Translations under genes and position numbers: made by a program | In this document: positions 13,147 through 24,370 of the stretch, in pieces | Numbering within the stretch: the first letter of the stretch is position 1 | Layout of the letters: every line of letters begins with the position of its first letter | From: Hibiscus mutabilis | Lineage: Eukaryota > Streptophyta > Magnoliopsida > Malvales > Malvaceae | Length of the DNA stretch: 64,000 nucleotides | Direction: 5' to 3' | Assembly (NCBI GenBank): GCA_019671005.1 | Contig: CM033732.1 | Location: forward strand, 10,823,932 to 10,887,931 | Notes under the pieces: model-generated | The model's input: the letters and a program-made list of their open reading frames with translations, nothing else | Database searches by the model: none | What the model was told of the DNA's origin: nothing

Positions 13147-13240
13147 ATACCAATGCAAAACCAAAGTTTGTTAGCCCTTTGAATCTTAAACAAGAAAAAT
13201 AAAAAGTGCAAGAAAATAAAAACAAAGTTGTTATTGCCAA

Positions 13241-13258
13241 TCCCCAGCAATGGCGCCA
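13241..13258 (-). other. primer binding site, element A (tRNA-Asp type)
   Basis: Minus strand TGGCGCCATTGCTGGGGA, two transitions from the element C site. It should touch the 5' LTR but is separated from it by the inverted insert at 13262-13901. Confidence 0.75.
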
Positions 13259-13261
13259 AAA

Positions 13262-13901
13262 ACTAATGGGAGAGGCACCGGTAAAATCCCCAAAGCTTTC
13301 AATTGTCGCGGCAACCCCCAATGCCCAAGCAACTGATGCCTGGGCAACTCGGCCAGCAACCCCAGGACAACTTGAAGCACTCTTACAACCGTTGGCGAAC
13401 CACTTTAGGCAAATTGAAGACCGACAACTAATGTTCACGCGGTACATGAAGGATCACAACAATGCCATCACCCAAGTCATCTTGGAAAAGTACCTGGACA
13501 GCTGCATACCGTTCCCAATCTTTCCTGCCGAAATCCTTGCCATGGCAACCAATGAAGCAGTTGCCACGGCAACTGCAACAGATGATGCCGCGACAACCTA
13601 CACTGCGCCTGCCCAAGCAGTTGCCACGGAAACCAACACTGAAGATGCCGCGGCAACCAAAAATAAAGACGCCCCGGCAACCACTGCAAAAGCCAAAGGT
13701 AAAGCACCTATGCCCGAATCAACTCGTACTGAATCATTGTCTGATTTTTCAGATTCGGACGAGTCATCCATTGCACCAACAAAGACCGCACCAATCCATA
13801 CAATCTTCTACTTGTGTTCTCTTTACTTTTTACAGTGCAAGAGATTAGATTCTTGAAGTGGTACCAATTCCTGTGGAGACGATATCTTTTATACTAAAAC
13901 T
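13262..13901 (+). other. inverted env-like/LTR fragment between primer site and 5' LTR of element A
   Basis: In opposite orientation to the element, 13262-13793 carries the C-terminal part of the env-like ORF (LMGEAPVKSPKLS to ESSIAPTKTAP). This is fused at a CAAT-like junction near 13797 to the last part of an LTR (13797-13898, ATCTTCTACTTGTGTTC to CGATATCTTTTATACTA). Both outer edges lie at the short AAAACT stretch that normally joins primer site and LTR. The reading frame at 13206-13856 is an artefact of the fusion. Template switching during reverse transcription is the likeliest cause (inference). Confidence 0.8.
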
Positions 13902-15448
13902 TGTTGCGCATAATAAGTGCTCTGCAATTGTACAAGTGTACACGTTGCAAGTTATAGTATAAAAGATATCGTCTCTACAGGGATTGGTGCCACTTCAAGA
14001 ATCTAATCTCTTGCACTGTAAAAAGTAAAAAGAACACAAGTAGAAGATTGTAGGAGTTTTAACTAACAACTAGAATAGAAAGCAAATAAGTAAAAGAAGA
14101 TGTAATCAAATGAGAGAGAATAGGTCAGGTTATCGTGAGTTGAGGTGTGATAGTTGATTGGGTCATCTTGGTAAAAGAGTGCAAGGGCAACTCAGTTGTC
14201 GTGGCAACTTGCGCAGCGGGGTTGCCTTTGCAACTAATCGATGGTTGCCTGGGCACTAGCTGGGCAACTACTTGGGTGGCTGGGTAGTAACTTCAAGGTT
14301 CGGCGGAGCGTTCTTCAATGGTTTCTTCTTATCTATAAGTCGAAACTCTAGCTATTTGTGCATGCCTTGATAATATATCCCTGCGTGAATCAAGGGTGAA
14401 CAACAACCAATCTTGCGCTCCTCTTAGCCGTTGAAATCCTTAACTTATTCCTAAGCTGGATTAATCTTCACCATCAATAGATTGAATAAAGACCATACTC
14501 ATTCGTTTCTTGAATCTAACTCTCCCGATATTAGATAAATAGATGAAGTTACGAGATCTTCTCCCAATTCACTCGCAAACAAGAATAAGAACCAAGAATG
14601 AGTTAACCTTGAATTGAAAGTGCAAACTCTTATTACCTAAACAAATTCCCATTGTTTCTCACAACCACAAAACACAATAACCTTAGCCAAATATATTTAG
14701 TTCATGGCTAGGTTCCAAAGAAACACAAGACAAAGAATTCCTAGCATAAACCTAATTGAACAAGAAAGAAAAAGATGAAGAATGGTTGAAGCCTTGTCGA
14801 AATCTCTCCAAGCTCTTGTCAAAATCTCCCTTGCTCTCTTTGTCAAAATTTCTCTCCTCCCTCCCCTTTGGAGTTGACGGCTTGGTCCTCAATTTATAGG
14901 GCTAGGTCAAAGTCTTTTTTTTGAGGAGGAAGTTAAGTTGGAATTAAATATCTTTAAAGAATATAATTCTTTATTATATTTAAATTCCTTCTAGAACTTC
15001 TCCTATCTTCTTGGGATTTAATTTCTCTTTAACCTCTTCATGGAAATCAAACTCCTTTGGGATTTAACTTTGGTCCACGTCATCTTGGGCTTATCTAGTC
15101 ATCAATTTTGACTACCATATCATCTTATACCTTATCGAAAATTACCCTGGCAACTAGCTCGACATCTCATTCATGCATTGCCCTGGCAACTAGCTCGACA
15201 TCTCCTTCATGCATTGCCCTGGCAACTGGTTCCAGCCTTGCTTTGGCAAGTGATTCTGCACACATACACAAAACACACCAAAGAGTATCTTTTTCCACAA
15301 AATTAAGCAAAATATGAAATCAAGCTTGTCCACCAAGGAAATAATGCAAACATGCATGAATGGCTAATAATGCAACTAATATGAGCCTAAGTCTAGCAAT
15401 AATAAGAATAAAAAGGGTAATAAAAATAGTAATTTTGAACACTTAACA
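13902..15448 (-). repeat. 5' LTR of element A (1547 bp)
   Basis: Starts TGTTGCGCATAATAAG and ends ACTTAACA on the plus strand. Very similar to the LTR at 3654-5239, including TTGCCCTGGCAA units at 15178 and 15214. TATGA of the target duplication follows. Confidence 0.9.
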
Positions 15449-16240
15449 TATGACATTCCTATGGTGATGGTAAGTACGACTTGAATATCTAATAATCATT
15501 CAAAAGTAATTAAATCTGATTTCATGGTTGCAGTGGCTTGGGTTGTACAGAGTAAAAAACGTCTGTGGAGGTATTGGCATTGTTTTCGTAGTATTGATTT
15601 GACGTTATCTCAGTTGCCTCATGTATGTATTCATAATGTTTTGAATGAAGCTAATTCTATAGCTGATGCGTTAGCTAAGGGAGGTGTCGATTGTACTTCG
15701 TGGTTGAAAGTGGTGCATTAAAGGTATTAGTTTGTTTGACTGTCGATTTGGATTAATTTGTTGGAGTAATGTGATTCTATTCGTGGTAGAATCTGGTTGT
15801 TTGCTGCTTATTCATGGAAGATGACTATTATCTCATTAGAATTGGTAATTGTATGGTTTTTGAGCTAATTGGCAGGGATTAGATTTCGTTTCCTAGTTGG
15901 GAGCTGATTTGATGGGTTTATTTCCCATGCATATCTTGGTGATTGTTGGCATTTAAGCTAATTGGTGGTGATTGGATTTCATTCCCTAGTTGGGAGATGG
16001 TTGTTTTGTTGATTTGATGGACGTATATATTGGTGATGTTTAATTCTCATGCTTTTCTTGTTTTAGTTATCATTTAGTTATTCTTTGTGTTCCAGTGTAT
16101 TTTCCTTATTGGTGTATTCTGTTTTAGATTCAGTACCAAAAGTACTCTTTTTCTCATTTAGGTTTAAGGTTTTTTTAACGAGACTTATAATGTGGGCTTG
16201 TATGATTATCTTTGTAGTAAAATCATACTTTTGCCGATAA
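15449..16240 (+). pseudogene. LINE-1: C-terminal RNase H part and 3' UTR
   Basis: The frame at 15524-15721 reads VAVAWVVQSKKRLWRYW...HNVLNEANSIADALAKGGVDCTSW. This is the C-terminal RNase H-like (RVT_3 type) domain of plant LINE ORF2; the ADALAK motif is typical. After the stop a 3' UTR follows, with TTTTTAACGAGACTTATAATG and a terminal GTAAAATCATACTTTTGCCGATAAAAAA (two parts, 16170-16240), a form seen at plant LINE ends. It continues the LINE interrupted at 3653. Endonuclease core and RT are missing, so the LINE was probably already internally deleted when element A inserted. Confidence 0.75.
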
Positions 16241-16903
16241 AAAATTGTCCAGAGCTATGAATGGAACAATAAAAATATCATAAAATGAATATTATTATAG
16301 AATTTTATATCACTTTAGGAATGGGTGAGATTGAGATTATTCTTATAGTTTAGAATATTGCCATTATCGAGAAAGTAAGATTATTGGTTCAAGATAAATT
16401 TTCTAACGAAACATAAGGATATTACATCGTAATGTAAGATTATTTTTAAAAATATAACCCGTTTGAACTAAATGCTCTCTAAATTTGAGATTTTTTAGAA
16501 TGTCTCTTAAGTTAGAATTTGGGTAACAGAACATACGATCACGGTGATATTGACATATAAGCTTACATTCTATAATCATATAACAACATTTGGTTTATTA
16601 ACATTAACATTGTTTGGCAATTAGCGGATATCAGATTACATTAGTTGATAGCTGATAGCACTAGTTGATTTGACTAGTGGATTGCATTAGTTGATTGTGT
16701 AAAAGTGTTTGGTAAAGTTAACTAATAGCTTATAGATGTTTGATTATTTGAACAAGCAAAATAACATATGAGGACATGCTTATATTCAATATGTGTTTGA
16801 ATAATTTATTAGTTATTAATATATTATATCTATTAATATTAATTAGATTCTGAAATTTATTTTTTTAATATGATCGCTACTAAGCATATATCAACGGTGT
16901 ACA
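16241..16903. other. AT-rich intergenic DNA, no gene seen
   Basis: No coding potential. At 16612-16760 there are several TAGTTGAT/TAGCTGATAG-type repeats flanked by TGTTTGG, reminiscent of worn hAT-type MITE ends. I could not fix edges. Confidence 0.5.
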
Positions 16904-17474
16904 TAGGGATGCAAAATCGGATACTAAGTCGGGTTTCAGGTCGGGTCAAATTAGGTCGTTCAGATTGGATTCAGGTTATGATAGGTAAAGTCAATGGTTC
17001 AACTCGAGTCGGGTTGGGTCCAGCTTGACTCAGGTTTTGGTCAACGTCAGGTTGATCCCAACTCTGACTCGGGTCAGGTTTGGATCGGCTCAATTTTAGG
17101 TTGGGTCAATACCAAGTTTGGTCAAAACTGTTTGGGTCCAAGTAGTTAATTATCACGTTAATTTGGGCTCGGATGGACTTCAGGTCGTGTCATTTCGGAT
17201 AACAGGTTAAGTTTAGGCCGGGTCACGTCGGTTTTAGATAAAATTTGGGTCGGGTTAATTTGGTTTTGGATGGACTTCGTGTCGGGTCATTCCATGTATT
17301 GGGCCAAGTTCATGTTGGGTCACGTCAGTTTCAGATTAAGTTTAGGTCGAGTCAAGTCGGTTTTAGAAAAATTAGGGTCAGATAATATCAATTTTGAGTG
17401 AACTTCAAGTCAGTCTTAAATGGGTTTAAATGAACTTCAGGTCGGGTTATTTGACGAAATGGTGGTTCCACTTT

Positions 17475-18152
17475 AGGGGTGGAAATTAGGTGGGGAATAT
17501 CCAAAAATCGTGGGGATCCGAACCAACAGGGATGGGGAATAACTAAAACTTTCACCCATGGGGACGGGGATGAGAAAAGTTTTTTCACTGAAGCTTAAAC
17601 AGGGATGGGGACAGGGATTGCTATATTCGAACCGTAACCGTATAAATAACTGTGGGGATCCCTAAAAAATATCCACAAGGATCCTTGATATTTTAAAAAA
17701 AAATTAAAATATATATAATTAACTCTTATTTACATATATACCTACCTATCTTATTATCAATATTCTAGTCCATCAAGATATTTGTTTCTTTTGTTTAAAC
17801 CTTATTAAGTTTGGGTGATCTCTCTAGTAATTTACCATTTTTTGTTAATTATATATTCTATTTCTGTCGTTCATTTTACACAAAACCTTGTTCCCCTTCA
17901 ACCATATGTTTAAATGTATTGAGTATATGACTTGTAAATTTAAATCGACCACATATTTTGGTTAGTAAAATAGTAAATTTTGTTTAACTTTTGGGGATGA
18001 GGATTCCCTGAAAACCATGGGGATCCGATGGGTATGGGGATAAAAATTTCACCGAAGCATGTAACGGGGATTACCCAAAATCGTACCTGCAAGTGTTGGG
18101 GACGGAGTGAGGAATGCAAAACCATCCCTGAACCGACCGATTCCCACCCCTA
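17475..18152. mobile_element. hAT-type non-autonomous element (678 bp)
   Basis: Ends TAGGGGTGGAAATTAGGT and, inward from the right, TAGGGGTGGGAATCGGTC. Perfect 8-bp target duplication TTCCACTT at 17467-17474 and 18153-18160. Subterminal GGGGATCC/GGGGATGGGG words occur near both ends. No coding sequence; it would depend on a hAT transposase elsewhere. Confidence 0.85.
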
Positions 18153-18517
18153 TTCCACTTCCACGTCAGATAACTTGTAGTAACAAGGCATCCACATTGT
18201 TTCCTTTTTCATATTTATTTGGTCATACCTAAAACATGATGACTTTTCGGCGTGTCATCAATTTTAGTATTTTTCTAGTTCAAACACACTTAATTACATA
18301 ATTCATGGTATTAATATATAGTTATTTATCCCACTCAAGTATTTTAATACAAATGTAGATGAAGGTATGATGGAGTAAAATTTGACTCAACACGAAAAAA
18401 TTAAACAAATTTACTCGACTCAAATTTTATAAACTCGACTCTATTTGACTCAAATTTCATAAACTTGGCTCGAATCGAAAAAACAATTCAAATAAAGTTT
18501 GAGTTATAAAATAGAAT

Positions 18518-19225
18518 TGATACATGCACAGATTGGAAAAAAAGTCAATTGAAGCAAACATATGAGTTGAATGAGGAAGATGATTTCCATGGTCAAATGG
18601 TTAAATTAGGAAGTTATCTTTTAAATCAAAGTGTATGTTTATTCCATGTAAATTCTAGTCCACGCGCTAGTCCACAATGCTGGCCAGATTCATTTTAGTT
18701 TATTATTTTCATTCCTTAATTTAGGCACTTAATTAAGGGATTTATTCCTTAATTTAGGAAATTAATCCTTTGTATTCAACATCCCTTACACTATAAAAGG
18801 GGCAGCTTCTTCTCTTGAAAATAGACAATAAGAAGAATATTTGAAATAAACATTGTTGGCCATGAGCCATTTTCTTTTCAAGGTTGATGGGTTGACCTTG
18901 TTAATTTTCCTTCGAAGTCTTCTTCAACATGAGTTCTTCTAGTTCTTGCGTGAGAGATCATCTTCACACTCTTGTTTGCCTAGATAATTGCGTTTAGGAG
19001 GGTGAGTTAGAGCCTCTTGAGGGTGTTTACCTATTCAATTGTGAGTGTGAGGGTGCCCGAAGACAACTATCTCGTTTTCTACATCAAGATTATGTTTTTT
19101 TGCCGATTTGCTAAACTTGGAATATTGAGGTTTTCTCAGATCATATTAGAGAGATTGCTAGATTAATTGCGATCTAAAGGCTTCCTAGATTTTGAGATCA
19201 TTCTCGGATCTTGGTTTCCGTATCA
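18518..19225 (+). repeat. 5' LTR of gene-less element (708 bp)
   Basis: TGATACATGCAC...TCCGTATCA. Contains a TATA box, CTATAAAAGG, at 18791-18800. Confidence 0.85.
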
Positions 19226-19446
19226 TTTGGCATCAGAGCTTTGGTTCAGGTATTTAAAACATTTATTTTTATTGTTTTGTTAGTAGTTGATTGAAAAAAG
19301 TGAAAAAATATATTTTATTTTTGTTTCTTTAGTCCAAGTCTGTCAATTTTGATAATTTCCATTCAAAAGGAAATTATGAGAAAGTTGAGGTTGCAGTCCA
19401 ACAATATCCAAGATTCAAGGACGAATCCTTTTTAAGAGGGGGAGAA

Positions 19447-20155
19447 CGATACATGCACAAATTGGGAAAAAAGTTAATTGGAGCAAACATATGAGTTGAA
19501 TGAGGAAGATGATTTCCATGGTCAAATGGTTAAATTAGAAAGTTATCTTATAAATTAAAGTGTATGTTTATTCCTTGTAAAATCTGGTCTACGCACTAGT
19601 CCACAATGTTGGCCAGATTCATTTTGTTTTATTATTTTCATTCCTTAATTTAGGCACTTAATTAAGGGATTTATTTCTTAATTTAGGAAATTAATCTTTT
19701 GTATTCAACATCCCTTACACTAAAAGAAGGGGTAGCTTCTTATCTTGAAAACAAACAACAAGATGAATATTTGAAATAAACATTGTTGGCCATAAGCCAT
19801 TTTTCTTTTCAAGGTTGACGAGTTCACCTTGTTAATTTTCCTTCGAAGTCTTCTTCAACATGAGTTATTCCAGTTCTTATGTGGGAGATCATTTTCACAC
19901 TCTTGCTTGCCTAGATAATTGCATCTATGAGGGTGGGTTAGAGCCGCTTGAGGGTGTTTGTCTGTTCAATTACGAGTAGGAGGGTGCCCGAGGACAACTA
20001 TCTCGTTTTCTACATCAAGATCATGTTTTCTTGCCGATTTTCTAAACTTGGAATATTGAGGTTTTCTCGGATCATATTAGAGAGTTTTCTAGATTAATGC
20101 GATCTAGAAGGTTCCTAGATTTTAAGATCATTCCCGGGTCCTGGGTTCTACATCA
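19447..20155 (+). repeat. 3' LTR of gene-less element (709 bp)
   Basis: CGATACATGCAC...TCTACATCA; the first T has become C. Aligned end to end with 18518-19225. Confidence 0.85.
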
Positions 20156-21559
20156 AGAATTCGAATAAATTTAATCCATCAATCATATGGTGAAATTTGT
20201 TTGGTATAAATTAGACTAATCATTAACTTGAGTTTTTTTAACTTAATTAATAATTTTATTTTTTAAAAAAATTTAAAATCTTAACTCAATGAGTATATGA
20301 GAAATTATACCATGATTCCTTCCCACCACGTCATCCATGGAACCAACTAATAAAATGCACCCATTTCATTAATTTTTTTCATCTCATCTTTTTACCAAAC
20401 GAATCTTCACTCATAATTTTTGAAATTTAAATCAGTTTTTTACCAAGTGAATATTCATTTAGTAAAAAGATGAGATGGAAAAATTAATAAAATAGATGCA
20501 TTTTATTGGTTGGTCCCATGGATGACGTAGTGGGAAGGACCCATGTAACGCCTTAAACCTGATGTCACATTTGGGCCTCAAGCCCAACCCATAGATAAAA
20601 TTTCACAACTAGATTTATCCCAAAACATAAACCATTCCATAGATCCAACAACATCTTGGAAAATAGTTAATACAAAATAGTTGAAATGTTTGCATGGGAG
20701 CTCCAATTGAAACAAAGTAATTAAAAGCATTCGACATGATTAAAATCCAGATAGAGTTACAGATATAAAATAAGGGTCATATGAATACATCGCCCAATAA
20801 GCCTAAATATTGTACTCTTGATCATATCGATGAACTGAAATCCCACTCCGATGGGGCTCCTTCATATGCAACGCAGCCACCTAAAAACCTGCGTAAGGAA
20901 ACAACGATTCCAAACGCTGAGCTCATAAAGCTCAGTGGATACACCTCTACTCTATCATTTTTCAACAGATCATAAACATAGACATGTATCAAGTGAGATG
21001 ATATGGCAATTAAATGATACGTGGTCGCCTAAACACATGCAATCCATATCTCAATATCAAGGGGCACACAAAACCCAGCCATACCATAAAAATATATGAG
21101 TGAGGCTGGGTTACATAGCATCGGTACATACACTTCGGGTGAGGCCGGGTCACATAGCATCAGAAACATACACCCTATCTCAAAATTCTCCCTCGACTAT
21201 ATACGAATGAGGCACGGGTCATATAGCATCGGTAACCTCCATTCGCCAATTCACTTACCATAGTGTTGCAACACTTTTTGGGTATCCAAATCCCACCAAA
21301 CAAGGTACTCGACCATACAACACCCTACGTGGCATACAACAACTAACTGATCCACCAAGGATACTGATTGAATTAACACAACCAAACCACTCAAGGTTTT
21401 ATTAAGTTATTGCTCATTATGCTCGAATATGAGGTTAAATTCTCAGTTTCTCAGTTTTAGTATTCATTTACCACATTAGAGGCCCATTGGACCTTAGTCT
21501 ACAAATTATAGGCCTCTTAAACTAAAACTGTAACTTGCGGGCAAAATGCCCAGCGAGTA

Positions 21560-21800
21560 CTGATACTCACTTTAGAGTATCGATACGCGTAAGTGGGTAT
21601 CGACACTCGAGGTCGTGTACCGATACTCCAAGTGTATCGATACGCTCTTAGGCGTATCGATACCAAGTTTGGCTACTGGATTTTGATGGAATAGGGACGG
21701 TACCGATACGTCCTCTCGTGTATCGATACCTCCCTTATATTATTGCTAAAATTCCTATAAAAACAACAGGGTACCGATACCAATTCATGTCGTATCGATA
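21560..21800. repeat. cluster of GTATCGATAC-like palindromes in LTR A
   Basis: About ten copies of GTATCGATAC, GTACCGATAC and one-base variants at irregular 15-30 bp spacing, separated by unrelated sequence. Confidence 0.8.
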
Positions 21801-22949
21801 CCCGAGCCCAAAATTCAAATTCTAGAGCTCAAATTTCATCCCAACACTTCCCAAACATTTTAGAAAAACCCCAAACTGATCCTACAGATTATGAAAGCTA
21901 TTTTAAGTGAGTTTCTACTCATTTCACTCCATTTAAACACTAATTTTGGTTTTTTCCATTAACACTCATACCCAACCATTTTAAGCGCCAAAACATCAAA
22001 CCAACATACAAGACCATACATTCATGATTTGCAAGAAACAAAATGAGTTGGAAGTGTACTAACCACCCTCCAAGTACTGAAAAAGTGTCTCCTTGCACCA
22101 GCCTCAAGCCCTCTTCTTTCCTTGAGCCTTTGAGTGCTCTTTAACCTCCTTAACTTTTATATTGAACTTCAAGGAAAAAGAAGGAGGAAAAGATGAATGG
22201 GAGACAAGAGTGACTTCACCACTCTTACAACTCTGCAGAACCATAAAACTTTCCCCACTCTTCCTATTCAAAAGTGGGGGAAATTACCCCTTCACCCTTT
22301 CAATATCCTTAAAGCCACATTGTAACACCCCTAACCCATCCTGGATCCGAAGCGTCACTTACGAGTCACCCAAAACTGACCCATCAAAATTTCTTATTTA
22401 AAACCACGAGTTGGAAATTCTTAAAATGGTCTATTTCCATAAAGTCCACGTAAATAAAGAGATTAAAATGTTTACAAAATACGAGTTCCACATAAAGTAC
22501 ACCGTTTGACCAAATAATAGAAAATCAAAATGAAAATACAGACTCGATTGTGGTAAGGTCCTATGAATACAACCAGTCCAAACTAGACATCAAGTACTGT
22601 ACTCTGAGATTGGCTCGATGCTGGGAAATCCTCCTCAATGTGCTCCTCCAAACGCGATCACTCAACCTACGTACGGAAGAAACCACAATTCCGCACACTG
22701 AGCTAACAAAGCTCAGTGGTACATTTCTACTCTACCACGATTCATGAATATCATAAAACAAGCATGCATGATAATATAATCGAGAGTGCACAGAAAGGCT
22801 TCTCAACATCTAAGGATCATCTTCTAGCCTATCCTAGCTAGAGCTTACAACTGTCTCAAGATACCACTATTAGTAAGAAGACAACCAAGCCATTCCAGGC
22901 TTACCATACGCGAGGTCCCACCTACCAATGAGTTACGGCTCCTACCCTG

Positions 22950-23460
22950 ATCACATAGCCCAAGGGTTATCTAGCTCATACTCGAGATCACACAGCCCAT
23001 CGAGTTACTCGAGCTCACACAACCCGTCGAGTTACAATCCTACCCTGATCACATAGCCCAAGGGTAAACTAGCCAACACGGTTTATCCATTCAACAACGT
23101 AAATAACATACATTCCCTAATGGCCAACGAAGTCCTACTATTTTTCCCGTGCTCACACAGCCGTCGGGTTACCCGTGATCACATAGTCGTCGGGTAAGGA
23201 TCATATCCAGATCACTATAGCCAGAGATACGTCCTAGACATACTTGGAAATCAATAGCCACAAACAGTCTTATCCTCTGATCACATAGCCAAACAGGATT
23301 ACTCGAGATCACATAGCTCATCGAGTTACTCGAGATCACATAGCCCTTCGAGTTGTATTTCCATATCCTGACCACAAAGCCTAAGGATAGGTTTTAGACC
23401 GCATCTAGATCACATAGCTCATGGATACGTCGGATATACTCAATCACATAGCCCGGAGTA
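22950..23460. repeat. GATCACATAGCCC repeat block in LTR B
   Basis: More than ten degenerate copies of a unit such as GAGATCACATAGCCCATCGA, about 20-45 bp apart. LTR A has only two or three related copies (CACATAGCATC, 21100-21240). Confidence 0.75.
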
Positions 23461-23959
23461 CCCATCCCCTTATTTAAGTGCCCTTGCATTGACTTTAGGA
23501 CATCCGAATTTCCTAACCAAGATACATGCGCCAACACATGCTTCCCCGATCATCACTATATCTCACCAAGAGATAAAGGCATCCAACCAACCATTATCAA
23601 TGCCTCAAGGCATGACTCATTGATTACACTATTTAATATATGACTTCTGGATTCGTTTACGCCTTTCTCATTAGACTATCTTATTACTCACAGCAACCAG
23701 CCTACATGGGTGTCCCTTCAGCACACAACAAGGACCCCAAGCTACCCCGTAGCAATAATTGATCCACTACGGATCCCTATGGATTACCATTCCAAGTAAC
23801 TCATCCAAATATTACCAAGCCCTTAGCCATTAATCCTCATACGGGTTGCTAACCTTAATTTCTCAGTTTTAGAGTTTATTTCATACCTTTAGGGAACTAT
23901 CAGACCCTTTACCACGAATTATAGAACCCCTGAACGCGTACTCAACTTTCTTGGGCAGA

Positions 23960-24370
23960 TTGCCCAACGATTATCGATACTCTAAGGTGAGTATCGGTAC
24001 CGCCCTCTTGGTATCGATACTCCCCCATGAGTACCGATACCCTAACTAGGTTTGAAGAGTTAGACCACAAGCCATATCGATACGCTCTTACCTCGTATCG
24101 GCACTCAACATCAGTACTAGGATCGCGCCGTACCGATCCAAGCCCGTATCGGTACTCTAACCTTCGCGTACCAGTACGCTAAGCCTATCCCAGGCAATGT
24201 AATAGTGCGTACCGATACGCCCCTTGCATACCGGTACGCCTAGGCGCTACTGGATTTCTATTTGAGTGAGGGGTACCGATACATGGAGATACGTACCAGT
24301 ATACCCCTCACACACCGTCCCTCAATATACAAAGTAGTACCGGTACACAACCACCCTATACCGATACTCA
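23960..24370. repeat. cluster of GTATCGATAC/GTACCGATAC palindromes in LTR B
   Basis: Roughly fifteen copies and variants (GGTATCGATAC, GTACCGATACG, GTACCGGTAC), in the same relative place as in LTR A but more numerous and more diverged. Confidence 0.8.

Larger units (their letters stand above)
3654..15448 (-). mobile_element. Athila-type Ty3/gypsy element A (complete span, decayed)
   Basis: Both LTRs are present (3654-5239 and 13902-15448). Flanks are GATGA (3649-3653) and TATGA (15449-15453), a 5-bp target duplication with one mismatch, and LINE sequence continues on both sides. Minus-strand order: 5' LTR, a 640-bp inverted insert, primer site, gag-pol (13146 to 8145), env-like gene (7526 to 6035), hairpin/purine-tract modules, 3' LTR. 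Clade assignment comes from the tRNA-Asp-type primer site, the reverse transcriptase and integrase sequences, and the extra ORF after pol. Gag and RT carry internal deletions, so it cannot move by itself. Confidence 0.9.
18518..20155 (+). mobile_element. gene-less LTR element with copia-type primer site (TRIM/LARD-like, 1638 bp)
   Basis: Two direct LTRs (18518-19225 and 19447-20155) enclose only about 220 bp. The internal part has a primer site TGGCATCAGAGC at 19228-19239, one base from the initiator tRNA-Met type TGGTATCAGAGC, and a purine tract AAGAGGGGGAGAA at 19434-19446 against the 3' LTR. The 5-bp target duplication AGAAT is perfect (18513-18517, 20156-20160). No gag or pol, so movement needed proteins in trans. 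The LTRs differ at roughly one base in fifteen by eye, so the insertion is old. Confidence 0.9.

Noticed and set aside
13206..13856. 216-aa frame that looks like an independent gene
   Set aside because: It is the env-like C-terminus fused by rearrangement to LTR sequence, with no own start signal.
22950..23460. Regular repeats with spacers resembling a CRISPR array
   Set aside because: Plant nuclear context, degenerate units of uneven length inside an LTR.
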